A DNA stretch of 47,185 bases from Aphanizomenon flos-aquae FACHB-1287 (GTDB taxonomy: Bacteria; Cyanobacteriota; Cyanobacteriia; Cyanobacteriales; Nostocaceae): contig NZ_JACJTO010000034.1 of the NCBI RefSeq assembly GCF_014698755.1, positions 1 through 47,185 of the forward strand, read 5' to 3'. The notes below the pieces were generated by a model that searched no databases, was not told the DNA's origin, and saw only the letters and a program-made list of their open reading frames with translations. The position numbers and the translations under genes are program-made. This document shows, in pieces, positions 21,586-29,547 of the stretch (positions are counted from its first letter, which is position 1; every line of letters starts with the position of its first letter).

Positions 21586-21705
21586 ATGACAAATCTACCC
21601 CAAATAATTATGACTGCTCATGATCTGTTAGTGCTAGTAACTCTACTGTCTCCTGGACTCTTACTTTCCATAATCATTATGGTGACTTTTGCCGCGGGAG
21701 GCTAG
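21586..21705 (+). CDS. Tiny single-span membrane protein (31 or 39 residues)
   Basis: A short frame between two larger genes. From the ATG at 21610 it encodes 31 residues; an in-frame ATG at 21586 gives 39. One hydrophobic span (LLVLVTLLSPGLLLSIIIMV) is preceded by a His/Asp-containing N-terminus, and the protein ends in FAAGG. Size and layout match the one-helix subunits of cyanobacterial photosystems, cytochrome b6f and NDH-1, but I cannot match it to a named one. No clear Shine-Dalgarno sequence is present. Reasons to believe it: good membrane segment, no odd codons, and stop soon after the helix. Confidence 0.5.
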   Translation: MTNLPQIIMTAHDLLVLVTLLSPGLLLSIIIMVTFAAGG

Positions 21706-21782
21706 TACCGCTTCGCGGAAGTCAAAAGTCAAAAGTCAAAATTAATTGGGTATGGGTAATAAATTCTTCCAATTATCCGTAC

Positions 21783-21830
21783 CCACTGACAACTGACTAC
21801 TGACAAATAACAACTGACCACTGACTAAGG
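21783..21830. repeat. STRR heptamer cluster upstream of the dehydrogenase
   Basis: ACTGACA/ACTGACC-type heptamers, interrupted by a few bases, lie just before the ribosome-binding region of the gene starting at 21841. A second short run, three GTCAAAA units at 21720-21740, precedes it. Confidence 0.65.
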
Positions 21831-21840
21831 AACGTGAAAC

Positions 21841-22719
21841 ATGAAGGTGGCATTTCTGGGAACTGGATTGATGGGACTACCGATGGCTCAAAGGTTATTA
21901 GCTACTGATATAGAGTTAATTGCCTATAATCGCACCCCAGAAAAATTAGAACCGCTACGGGCAGCAGGTGTGGAAATTGTGACAAAACCACGGGAAGCCA
22001 TCCGCGTTGCTGATTGTATAGTTCTAATGCTTTCTAACGCCGCAGCTATTTATCATGTATTGTTGACAGATACTTCTTGGCATACTTTATCAGGACGTAG
22101 TATCATTCAAATGGGGACAATTAATCCCTTAGAAAGCCAAGAAATCAGAGATGCAGTAGTTGCGGCTGGTGGTGAATATATAGAAGCTCCTGTCCTCGGT
22201 AGTATTCCTGAAGCTAAAACTGGCAAGTTAATTGTCATGGTAGGTGGAGAGGAGGAACAGTATCAGCGTCATTTAAAGTTGCTTCAACATTTTGGAGAAA
22301 ATCCTGTATATATAGGTACTGTGGGTTCTGCCTCAAATCTTACCCTAGCACTCAATCAACTTATCGCTTCACTCACAACTAGCTTTGCTCTTAGTCTGGC
22401 TTTTATCCAGTTGCAAGGTATTGATGTGGATTTGTTTATGCAAATTCTGCGCGAAAGTAAACTTTATGCTCCCACTTTTGATCAAAATTTGCGGCGGATG
22501 TTAGATGGTAATTATACTAACGCTAATTTACCGACAAAGCAATTGATCAAGGAAATAGATTTATTTATCTCGGAAGCGAAATCCTTGGGTTTGAATCTCA
22601 GTAGTATTGAGGGTGTAAGGCAAATCTTACACGCAACTATGAAAATGTCTTATCCAGAAGATGATTATTCATCCGTATTTCCCGCAATTCGGGAATGGGG
22701 TGAGGTCAGTGGAGGGTGA
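21841..22719 (+). CDS. Beta-hydroxyacid dehydrogenase-family oxidoreductase lacking the catalytic Lys
   Basis: A 292-residue NAD(P)-binding protein of the 3-hydroxyisobutyrate dehydrogenase/glyoxylate reductase (GLYR) family. The Rossmann motif is VAFLGTGLMGLPMA at residues 3-16, followed by NRTPEK, which suggests NADPH preference. The substrate-binding motif is EAPVLGSIPEAKTGKL at residues 115-130. The all-helical C-terminal domain follows. The family's catalytic lysine sits in a G-x-x-x-x-x-K-x-x-x-N motif; here the aligned stretch GSASNLTLALNQ has Thr168 instead. Either the activity is altered or the protein works differently. A hairpin with T-run follows the gene. Confidence 0.86.
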   Translation: MKVAFLGTGLMGLPMAQRLLATDIELIAYNRTPEKLEPLRAAGVEIVTKPREAIRVADCIVLMLSNAAAIYHVLLTDTSWHTLSGRSIIQMGTINPLESQEIRDAVVAAGGEYIEAPVLGSIPEAKTGKLIVMVGGEEEQYQRHLKLLQHFGENPVYIGTVGSASNLTLALNQLIASLTTSFALSLAFIQLQGIDVDLFMQILRESKLYAPTFDQNLRRMLDGNYTNANLPTKQLIKEIDLFISEAKSLGLNLSSIEGVRQILHATMKMSYPEDDYSSVFPAIREWGEVSGG

Positions 22720-22750
22720 TAGAGGAAGACTGATGTTTCTGAACTAGGTC

Positions 22751-22790
22751 TTGTAGGGACGTTCTCGGAAATGTCTCTACAATATTTTTT
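22751..22790 (+). terminator. Intrinsic terminator after the dehydrogenase gene
   Basis: TTGTAGGGAC pairs with GTCTCTACAA (one G-T pair) around a 12-nt loop and is followed by ATTTTTT. It lies 31 bp after the stop codon and fits a rho-independent terminator for the rightward gene. Confidence 0.8.
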
Positions 22791-22806
22791 ACCCCTATCG
22801 CGTGCC

Positions 22807-22895
22807 CTATAGCATCGTCTTTGTATGTTACCTGATGGCTAACAACTCTATAGCATCGTCTTTGTATGTTACCTGATAGCTCAAAACTCTATAGC
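22807..22895. repeat. 41-bp tandem repeat
   Basis: Two 41-bp units (22807-22847 and 22848-22888) differ at about three positions. Each begins CTATAGCATCGTCTTTGTAT. A third copy starts at 22889 but diverges after CTATAGCA. The array lies upstream of the RTX protein gene. Confidence 0.85.
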
Positions 22896-23243
22896 AAAGT
22901 TTTTCAGTGATATATATGTATTTATTGATATATCTATATTCAAAGAATATTTATCTTAAAAATAACTTTATTAATCCGTATATTTACAATTGATTTTTGA
23001 GGCTCTAGGCATTATCAAGCAAAAAAAATCGCCTTTAAGTATTGTTACGCAAGGATAAAAGAAAGTCCGACCGCAATTTTATCTAAGCACTATGTTTATT
23101 TAATTCTATTTTTTTACTAAAAAAGATACAACACTTTCTTGATAAAGTCCGCTTTTTTTCAGTAATTTAACTGGTTGACAAGAAATAAAAGTACAAATTA
23201 AGTTTATAAATATCTACCAAACTTTACAAAACAACATAAAATT
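22896..23243. other. AT-rich leader of the RTX gene
   Basis: About 350 bp, very AT-rich, with no gene visible. It should contain the promoter of the RTX-type gene; several A/T-rich hexamers could serve as -10 and I do not choose among them. Confidence 0.5.
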
Positions 23244-25727
23244 ATGACGAATACAGGGACATTTGATGCTTCTTTATTAACTGGTACTGCTACCATTAAT
23301 GCCAATTTAGTAACTCAATCTGTAGTTATTAATACTGGGATTACTGGTTTACTACCTTTAACTCTTGGCGTTACTGGTATCGGTAACGTTATCGGTACAG
23401 CCAATAATGACACAATTACTGGAAATGATCATGATAATAATCTAGCAGGAGGTAACGGTGATGACATTTTAACCGGAAATGGTGGTAATGATACCGTTAG
23501 TGGTGGAACTGGTAATGATACTTTAATCGGTGGTACAGGTAATGATAGTCTGGACGGTGGTACTGGTAATGATACAGCCGATTATAGTGCCATAGGTCAA
23601 GCTATTACCCTAAAACAAACAGGAGTAGTTACCAAAGGTACAGCAGGAACAGACCAACTGGTTAATGTAGAGAATATTATCGGTGCTACAGGTAGAACCA
23701 ACATTATTGATGCTTCCACTGCTACGGGAACTGCTACAATTAATGTCAATTTAGCGACTAAATCTCTAGTTGTTAATACTTGTGTTATTGCTTTCCCTAC
23801 GTTGACTTTTGGTGTTACTAATTTTGCTACTGTTATTGGTACTGTCAATAATGACACAATTGCTGGAGATAATGGTAATAACACACTAATAGGGAATGCC
23901 GGTAATGACATTTTAACCGGCAATGGTGGTAATGATACCGTTAGTGGTGGAACTGGTAATGATACTTTAATCGGTGGTATAGGTAATGATAGTTTGGACG
24001 GTGGTACTGATAATGATACAGCCGATTATAGTGCCATAGGTCAAGCTATTACCTTGTTAACAACAGGAACTGTTACCAAAGGTGCAGCAGGAACAGACCA
24101 ACTGGTTAATGTAGAGAACATTATCGGTGCTACAGGTCTAACTAACATTATTGATGCTTCCACTGCAACTGGAACTGCTACAATTAATGCCAATTTAGCG
24201 ACTAAGTCTCTAGTTTTTAATACTGGTGTTAGCACTTTCCCGACTTTGACTTTTGGTGTTACTAATTTTGTTACTGTTATCGGTACAGCCAATAATGACA
24301 CAATTACTGGAGATAATGGCAATAATACACTAATAGGGAATGCCGGTAATGACATTTTAACCGGCAATGGTGGTAATGATACTGTTAGTGGTGGAAATGG
24401 TAATGATACTTTAGTCGGTGGTATAGGTAATGATAGTTTGGATGGTGGTGCAAATACTGATACAGCGGATTATAGTGCCATAGGTCAAGCTATTACCCTC
24501 AAACCAACGGGAGTAGTTACCAAAGGTACAGCAGGAACAGACCAACTGGTTAATGTAGAGAACATTATCGGTGCTACAGGTCTAACCAACATTATTGATG
24601 CTTCCACTGCTACGGGAACTGCTACAATTAATGCCAATTTAGCGACTAAGTCTCTAGTTGTTAATACTGGTGTTATTGCTTTCCCTACGTTGACTTTTGG
24701 TGTTACTAATTTTGCTACTGTCATCGGTACAGCCAATAATGACACACTTACTGGAGATGATGGCAATAATACACTAATAGGAAATGGCGGTAATGACATT
24801 TTAACCGGCAATGGTGGTAATGATACCGTTAGTGGTGGAACTGGTAATGATGCAATTAACGGTGGTTTAGGAAGCGACACGGTTGATTATAGCAGTTTTA
24901 CCGAAGCAATTACCCTGTTAGCGAGTGGAATCGTTAATAAAGGCTCTTTTGGCACTGATACAATTGTAGACGTAGAAACTGTAATTGGCGCTACAGGTCA
25001 ATCTAACACTATTGACGCATCAACGGGAACTGCTACTACTACATCCCTCAATGTTAATCTAGGTAATAATAGCCTGATTGTTAACGGACTACCTTCACCG
25101 ATTAATTCTATCACCTTAAATGTTCAGAATTTCCTAAATGTTTATGGTACTACTCAAAACGACACAATCACAGGTAATAACCTCAGTAATTTGTTAGCTG
25201 GAAATGCTGGCAATGATACTATTCAAGGTAATGATGGAGATGATGGGTTGTTTGGTGGTGATGGTAATGATAGCTTATTAGGTGGTGTTGGTCAAGATGT
25301 TCTTTTGGGTGAGTTTGGTAATGACTTTCTCTTTGGTGAAGTAGGTAATGATTTACTATTTGGAGATGATGGTAATGATCAGTTGTATGGTGGTGATGGG
25401 TTAGATGAATTATACGGGGGTATAGGCGCGGATTCTCTTTATGGAGGCAATGATAATGATGTCCTCTGGGGAGAAGATGGTAATGATATTCTCAATGGTG
25501 GTAATGGCAATGATATTTTTGTAATTGCACGAGGTTCTGCTGATATCGTTCAAGACTTCCAAGATGGATTTGACCGTATTGGCTTAGGTGGGGGTTTACT
25601 ATTTAGTCAATTGACAATTTCATCTTTAGGTACTAATACTTTAATCAGAAGTAGTGGTCAAATTCTTGCTACTTTGCAAAATGTTAGTTCTACGTTGATT
25701 ACTAATACTGATTTTACTGTAGTCTAA
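23244..25727 (+). CDS. RTX/hemolysin-type calcium-binding repeat protein
   Basis: An 827-residue secreted-type protein. It is made of blocks of the nonapeptide GGxGxDxLx (for example GGNGDDILTGNGGNDTVSGG), which form Ca2+-binding beta-rolls. Between these blocks lies a 148-residue module, seen three times nearly identically and once diverged: TADYSAIGQAITL, VNVENIIGATG, NIIDASTATGTATIN. The DNA of the modules repeats with a 444-bp period. No N-terminal signal peptide is seen; such proteins leave by type I secretion using C-terminal signals, and the last 75 residues (FVIARGSADIVQDFQDGFDR onward) match the usual C-terminal region. No enzymatic domain is present, so a surface or extracellular role is likely. 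No transporter gene is adjacent. Confidence 0.9.
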   Translation: MTNTGTFDASLLTGTATINANLVTQSVVINTGITGLLPLTLGVTGIGNVIGTANNDTITGNDHDNNLAGGNGDDILTGNGGNDTVSGGTGNDTLIGGTGNDSLDGGTGNDTADYSAIGQAITLKQTGVVTKGTAGTDQLVNVENIIGATGRTNIIDASTATGTATINVNLATKSLVVNTCVIAFPTLTFGVTNFATVIGTVNNDTIAGDNGNNTLIGNAGNDILTGNGGNDTVSGGTGNDTLIGGIGNDSLDGGTDNDTADYSAIGQAITLLTTGTVTKGAAGTDQLVNVENIIGATGLTNIIDASTATGTATINANLATKSLVFNTGVSTFPTLTFGVTNFVTVIGTANNDTITGDNGNNTLIGNAGNDILTGNGGNDTVSGGNGNDTLVGGIGNDSLDGGANTDTADYSAIGQAITLKPTGVVTKGTAGTDQLVNVENIIGATGLTNIIDASTATGTATINANLATKSLVVNTGVIAFPTLTFGVTNFATVIGTANNDTLTGDDGNNTLIGNGGNDILTGNGGNDTVSGGTGNDAINGGLGSDTVDYSSFTEAITLLASGIVNKGSFGTDTIVDVETVIGATGQSNTIDASTGTATTTSLNVNLGNNSLIVNGLPSPINSITLNVQNFLNVYGTTQNDTITGNNLSNLLAGNAGNDTIQGNDGDDGLFGGDGNDSLLGGVGQDVLLGEFGNDFLFGEVGNDLLFGDDGNDQLYGGDGLDELYGGIGADSLYGGNDNDVLWGEDGNDILNGGNGNDIFVIARGSADIVQDFQDGFDRIGLGGGLLFSQLTISSLGTNTLIRSSGQILATLQNVSSTLITNTDFTVV
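23581..24912 (+). repeat. 444-bp tandem module within the RTX gene
   Basis: Three consecutive modules of 444 bp (148 codons) starting near 23581, 24025 and 24469 are nearly identical in long stretches. A more diverged fourth begins near 24885. The very low divergence points to recent duplication or ongoing gene conversion. Confidence 0.85.
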
Positions 25728-25749
25728 GTTAGTATCATTTTTAGGGATT

Positions 25750-25857
25750 TACAGCACTTTCCGGTGTTATGAGGTACATATCTAGCGGGCAAGATGCCCG
25801 CTCCACAAGAGTTTTATGATTCAATTTTGTACCTCATCTTCAGCGGAAAATGCTGTA
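25750..25857. mobile_element. MITE-like palindromic element, 108 bp
   Basis: Imperfect terminal inverted repeats of 28-29 bp lie at 25750-25777 and 25829-25857. Both read outward-in TACAGCA(C/T)TTTCCG and end in ATGAGGTAC. The centre includes a GC-rich hairpin, GCGGGCAAGATGCCCGC, at 25784-25800. No coding capacity and no clear flanking duplication. Such elements are non-autonomous IS derivatives or interspersed palindromes. It sits between the convergent RTX and GH15-like genes and may also stop transcription. Confidence 0.65.
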
Positions 25858-25897
25858 GGACTTACGCTGATAAAGAAAAGGATGATTTGATTTACAG

Positions 25898-28800
25898 CTA
25901 AATATCCTGTACAAACTCTGTTAAGAACCTAAACGCCTTTAAAATATAATTAGCGCAATCTTGAGGAGAACTATTATAAAATGATGGCCATGCAGTAGCT
26001 TTATCTTCATCATAATTATCGCTTCTGTGGGGATGATTTTCTAACCACGCTAACCTCACTGCATGACCAATTAAGACATCTAAAACTATATATTCTTCAA
26101 TTTGCAAGTTAGGGTTATTAGCGACGATTGTAGCTAATTCCATCAAGGCTTCTACATTGACTTGGCGATATTCTGGGGCTTCAATTTTATTCAGTAAATG
26201 TTCAACTAATAAGGCGAAATTTCTTTCTCCTGCTGTCATTTCTGAAAGCATGATTTCACTTTCTAAGCGATTTCGCCGTTCTAATTTATCGCCAATAACT
26301 AAACCTTTGCAATGCTGCATTAATAGCCAAACTTCTTTAAAAAAGTTTTTGGGTACACGATTTAATGCGCCTTCTGTTTGACGAAATCTCCGCCAACCGT
26401 CAGCGGGAATTTCTATTTCTTCACTAATTGTAGGTAGCACAACCCAAGCAATATCACTTTCTTTTTGTTTGACGTGCAATGATTCCTGTTGACGTAATAA
26501 ATTACTCACGCCACTATATCCAGTTAATACTTGACGTAAACGCATTTTCACTTCAAAAGGTGATAATTGCATTAATTGTTCGTAAGCTTCATCTTGGGTA
26601 AGGACAAATTCTCTAGCAATGTCGCTAGTAATTAAAAGAATCAAATAACCAACTCTTAATGTGATAAATCCGCGAAATAATTCTGGTTCTGATTTGATTA
26701 AAACACCAAGATAAATTAAGATTTCTTGGGTTAAAACGCGATCGCGGATATCCTCACGACAGAAGTGATTAATTTTCTCGGTAATCTCATTTCCAGATAT
26801 GGGAACAACTATGAGGGAGGCTTGACTGTAAGCCCTACCAACTGCAATTTGCTTACCTTGAACCAAAATGCTGGTTATCGCGTCTGATAGGCGAATATCG
26901 AGCATTTGCCGTAAACCCGCAGCCCGTCGCACCACCGCCCACAGCCCTAAATCTCCAGCTTTGGTATAAACTTCATCAAGTAAATCAGCTACGGTGACAG
27001 GATGATTAGGACCTGCATAGCCTGTATCAAATTCTAAACCCTGTAATCGAGTTAAAGTTTGCAGGAGTTCAATTTGCTCATAAATATTTTCTGATGAGCG
27101 CAGATATTCTAATAATAAATCTAAGTTAGTTTCGCATTCCATTTGAAATTCTTGGGTATGTCCCAAAGACCAACTTTTTGCTAAATGAGAAGTCAGGTAA
27201 TGACAAGGAATGCTCTGATTTGCGACTGATGATTGCGATAATTCTGTATCTGACAAAAAATCAATTCTTTGAATTGCGGCTGTCAGCATTAATTGATTAA
27301 GTTTTCCTAATTTTACCTGAACTCCATGACAAATACCATCTTTGAGTTCTTGCATTAATTCTAATAATGCTTGTGAACCAGTTTCTAGCATTGTCCGAGT
27401 AATCATTAAGGTTAAAGTCGGACGACCTAAATCACTCCAATATTTTTGGATATAAGCTAGTTCGCTTCTAATTTCATCTAATAAAAAGTGATAATCAAGA
27501 GTTAAATAAAATTGCTGAGAATCTAGAAATGATGGTAAAAAGACTACTGTTTGATCTCGAATCCGAAAGAATCTTGATGTGGTTAAACTTCTCAATCTTC
27601 GCAGGGGACGGCCTGTTAAACCTAGTTGATCATTTCTACCAATTTGTGTATAAATTTGGGAAAGTTCCTCAGATTTTCTAATTTGAATTGGTGCGATTTG
27701 TGTAGGTGTTTGGGTTTCGATTCCGTATATTTCTAATTGGGTTTGTAATTGTTCATCTTCAGCTATTAAAGCAATTTGAACTAATGCACTCCGTTTTTTT
27801 CCAACGTTTAAATGTCTACCTAAAGGGTCAATATCTCCCAAGGAGATTAAACCTTCGCTTAACATTTCCCCTAAATAATATAAACTTTGCGCCCAAACTA
27901 AGGGGATATTTTCATTTGGTAATCTTAATTGAGATTGAGGATTTAATTTCTCAGTTTCTATATTTTCTGCGGGAACATAATAAATTTCTGGTAATAGTTG
28001 TAATCCGTTTTCTTCTACCAATAATGATTTTAAAAGTTGCTGATATTTTTCAACTTGTGTTTGTTCACTGCGAAATAATCCATCCAGAACTAAATAGGTG
28101 AAAAATAATGGCCATTCACATTCAATATGCTCAAATTGCTTGAGTTCACCAGGTTCATAATGTAAGCGTTCGGTGTCTTCTAAAACGGTTTGATGTCCAT
28201 CTCGTAAAAATCGTTTACAACCGTATTTTCCGGCGAGTTTACTAATAATTTCATTAAATGTACGTTGTCTCAATTGCTCATCTTTGACAGCAAAAGCGGG
28301 ATAACTAATAATACTTAATAGTGCAGCATCAACTTCTTTAGAACCTGATTCTCTGGGTAATAATGATTCTAAAGTAATTCTAGCTCTGGCGATTTCATCT
28401 GGTAATACATGAATTACTGATGATTGACTACCATGTACACCAAATAAGTTTAATCCATTTATGGATTCTAACGCTGCTTTAGCCATTCCTAAAGAACTGG
28501 CGTTTAATTCTGCACTACCATGATTAATTTTATTTCCCCGTTCCCAAATACCAAAATCTGGTGTCCGGTAAGCCCGTCCAATATAATAAACTAGGTTTTG
28601 AACAAAGTTTACTTCGTCTAATGTAAAAATAATTGATAATCCACTGGCGGTCATTTGTGCTAACATTAATAGAAAGATAGATGTGGCATCAAGTTGCAAA
28701 TGTCCCCATTCATCATCACCGACAACTATATCACCTGTGGCTGTATTATATTTGGCGTGAAGTCCATCTAATAAGGATTGTGTATGTTTGAATATTTCAA

Positions 28801-29104
28801 CTTTATGGGATTGTCGCATCATAGAGAATAGCAGGCCACGCATTAGTTTAATGACACTATGTTCAAGTTCATAGGTGCGGCCGTTATCATAATCTAATTT
28901 GCGATATGCTAATGCTAAACCCCAAACTGCTAAAATACTATAAACATTATCTCGCACCCAGGCATCTGTATAATCACCATGAGCAGTAATAGCGGTACTC
29001 GCTGGTAATAAGCCAGTAATGGGATTTTGACGCGCTAAAATAATTGTCTTGATTTGTTGATAGTAAAAGTCTAAGCGCGTATGTGATGTAATGGATGTGT
29101 TCAT
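25898..29104 (-). CDS. GH15/phosphorylase b kinase regulatory-subunit-like protein
   Basis: A 1068-residue cytosolic protein. Residues about 1-370 form an (alpha/alpha)6 barrel of the glycoside hydrolase 15 type as in phosphorylase kinase alpha/beta subunits. Recognisable stretches are NPITGLLPASTAITAHGDYTD and AWVRDNVYSILAVWGLA, the DEWGHLQLDATSIF stretch, and HYEPGELKQFEHIECEWPLF. The rest is a long helical region without a motif I can name. Cyanobacteria carry such proteins with unknown function; glucoamylase-like hydrolysis or glycogen-linked regulation is possible. No signal peptide. It stands alone, upstream of the ATP-grasp gene on the same strand but separated by a MITE-like element. 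Confidence 0.83.
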   Translation of the reverse strand: MNTSITSHTRLDFYYQQIKTIILARQNPITGLLPASTAITAHGDYTDAWVRDNVYSILAVWGLALAYRKLDYDNGRTYELEHSVIKLMRGLLFSMMRQSHKVEIFKHTQSLLDGLHAKYNTATGDIVVGDDEWGHLQLDATSIFLLMLAQMTASGLSIIFTLDEVNFVQNLVYYIGRAYRTPDFGIWERGNKINHGSAELNASSLGMAKAALESINGLNLFGVHGSQSSVIHVLPDEIARARITLESLLPRESGSKEVDAALLSIISYPAFAVKDEQLRQRTFNEIISKLAGKYGCKRFLRDGHQTVLEDTERLHYEPGELKQFEHIECEWPLFFTYLVLDGLFRSEQTQVEKYQQLLKSLLVEENGLQLLPEIYYVPAENIETEKLNPQSQLRLPNENIPLVWAQSLYYLGEMLSEGLISLGDIDPLGRHLNVGKKRSALVQIALIAEDEQLQTQLEIYGIETQTPTQIAPIQIRKSEELSQIYTQIGRNDQLGLTGRPLRRLRSLTTSRFFRIRDQTVVFLPSFLDSQQFYLTLDYHFLLDEIRSELAYIQKYWSDLGRPTLTLMITRTMLETGSQALLELMQELKDGICHGVQVKLGKLNQLMLTAAIQRIDFLSDTELSQSSVANQSIPCHYLTSHLAKSWSLGHTQEFQMECETNLDLLLEYLRSSENIYEQIELLQTLTRLQGLEFDTGYAGPNHPVTVADLLDEVYTKAGDLGLWAVVRRAAGLRQMLDIRLSDAITSILVQGKQIAVGRAYSQASLIVVPISGNEITEKINHFCREDIRDRVLTQEILIYLGVLIKSEPELFRGFITLRVGYLILLITSDIAREFVLTQDEAYEQLMQLSPFEVKMRLRQVLTGYSGVSNLLRQQESLHVKQKESDIAWVVLPTISEEIEIPADGWRRFRQTEGALNRVPKNFFKEVWLLMQHCKGLVIGDKLERRNRLESEIMLSEMTAGERNFALLVEHLLNKIEAPEYRQVNVEALMELATIVANNPNLQIEEYIVLDVLIGHAVRLAWLENHPHRSDNYDEDKATAWPSFYNSSPQDCANYILKAFRFLTEFVQDI

Positions 29105-29547
29105 TGTGGTAATGAGAAAATTGAATCGGTCGCTGTAAGGTCAATAAATAGAAAAGTGGTACAAATTCTCCGGTGAGAGTATGTGACAATTATACTGAGG
29201 GGAATTTTTTGCGGAGAGGGTGGACTACAATTATATATACAATGTGGCTCAATTTTCTATTAATTTCCAAAAACCTAACCCCCCCCTTTTTTTCTAGCTA
29301 TACCTGACCCTCCCCTAAGAGGAGCTATCGTGTAGACACAAGTTAAATTACCCCCCTTAATCCCCCCTTGGAAATGGGGGAAACCGGAAAAATTAGTTCC
29401 CTCCCCAAAGCATAGGGGAGGGTGTTTGGTGGGGTAATTTGAGGAATAATGGTGATTCGATAACTTGTGTGTACACCGTAGCCTAAGAGGAGAGAGAAAA
29501 AGACAAACGTTTGTCAATTAAAATGGTTTTATTTATTCAAATATTTT
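29105..29547. other. Non-coding gap containing a MITE-like insertion
   Basis: 443 bp between two leftward genes. The main content is the 157-bp element at 29325-29481 with its 11-bp flanking duplications, plus a poly-C/poly-T tract at 29279-29293. The promoter of the GH15-like gene lies at the right-hand side of that gene, close to 29105. Confidence 0.7.
29325..29481. mobile_element. MITE, 157 bp, with 21-bp TIRs and 11-bp target duplication
   Basis: Terminal inverted repeats at 29325-29345 and 29461-29481 match at 18 of 21 positions (CTA..GTGTA.ACACAAGTTA). The element is flanked by a perfect 11-bp direct repeat, CCTAAGAGGAG, at 29314-29324 and 29482-29492, exactly abutting both ends. The interior holds nested hairpins (for example CCCTCCCC...GGGGAGGG). 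It has no transposase. Target duplications of 9-12 bp are known for IS4-type elements, so a parent of that kind may exist elsewhere in the genome. Confidence 0.85.

Noticed and set aside
22807-22895. 41-bp repeats considered as a CRISPR
   Set aside because: Copies are directly adjacent, only two full units exist, and no cas genes are near.
23597-24880. Three long leftward frames opposite the RTX gene, spaced by 444 bp
   Set aside because: They are antisense shadows of the repeated module; their spacing equals the repeat period and they resemble no protein family.
29275-29517. 80-codon leftward frame in the gap before the ATP-grasp gene
   Set aside because: It lies across the MITE-like element and its hairpins and has no family resemblance.
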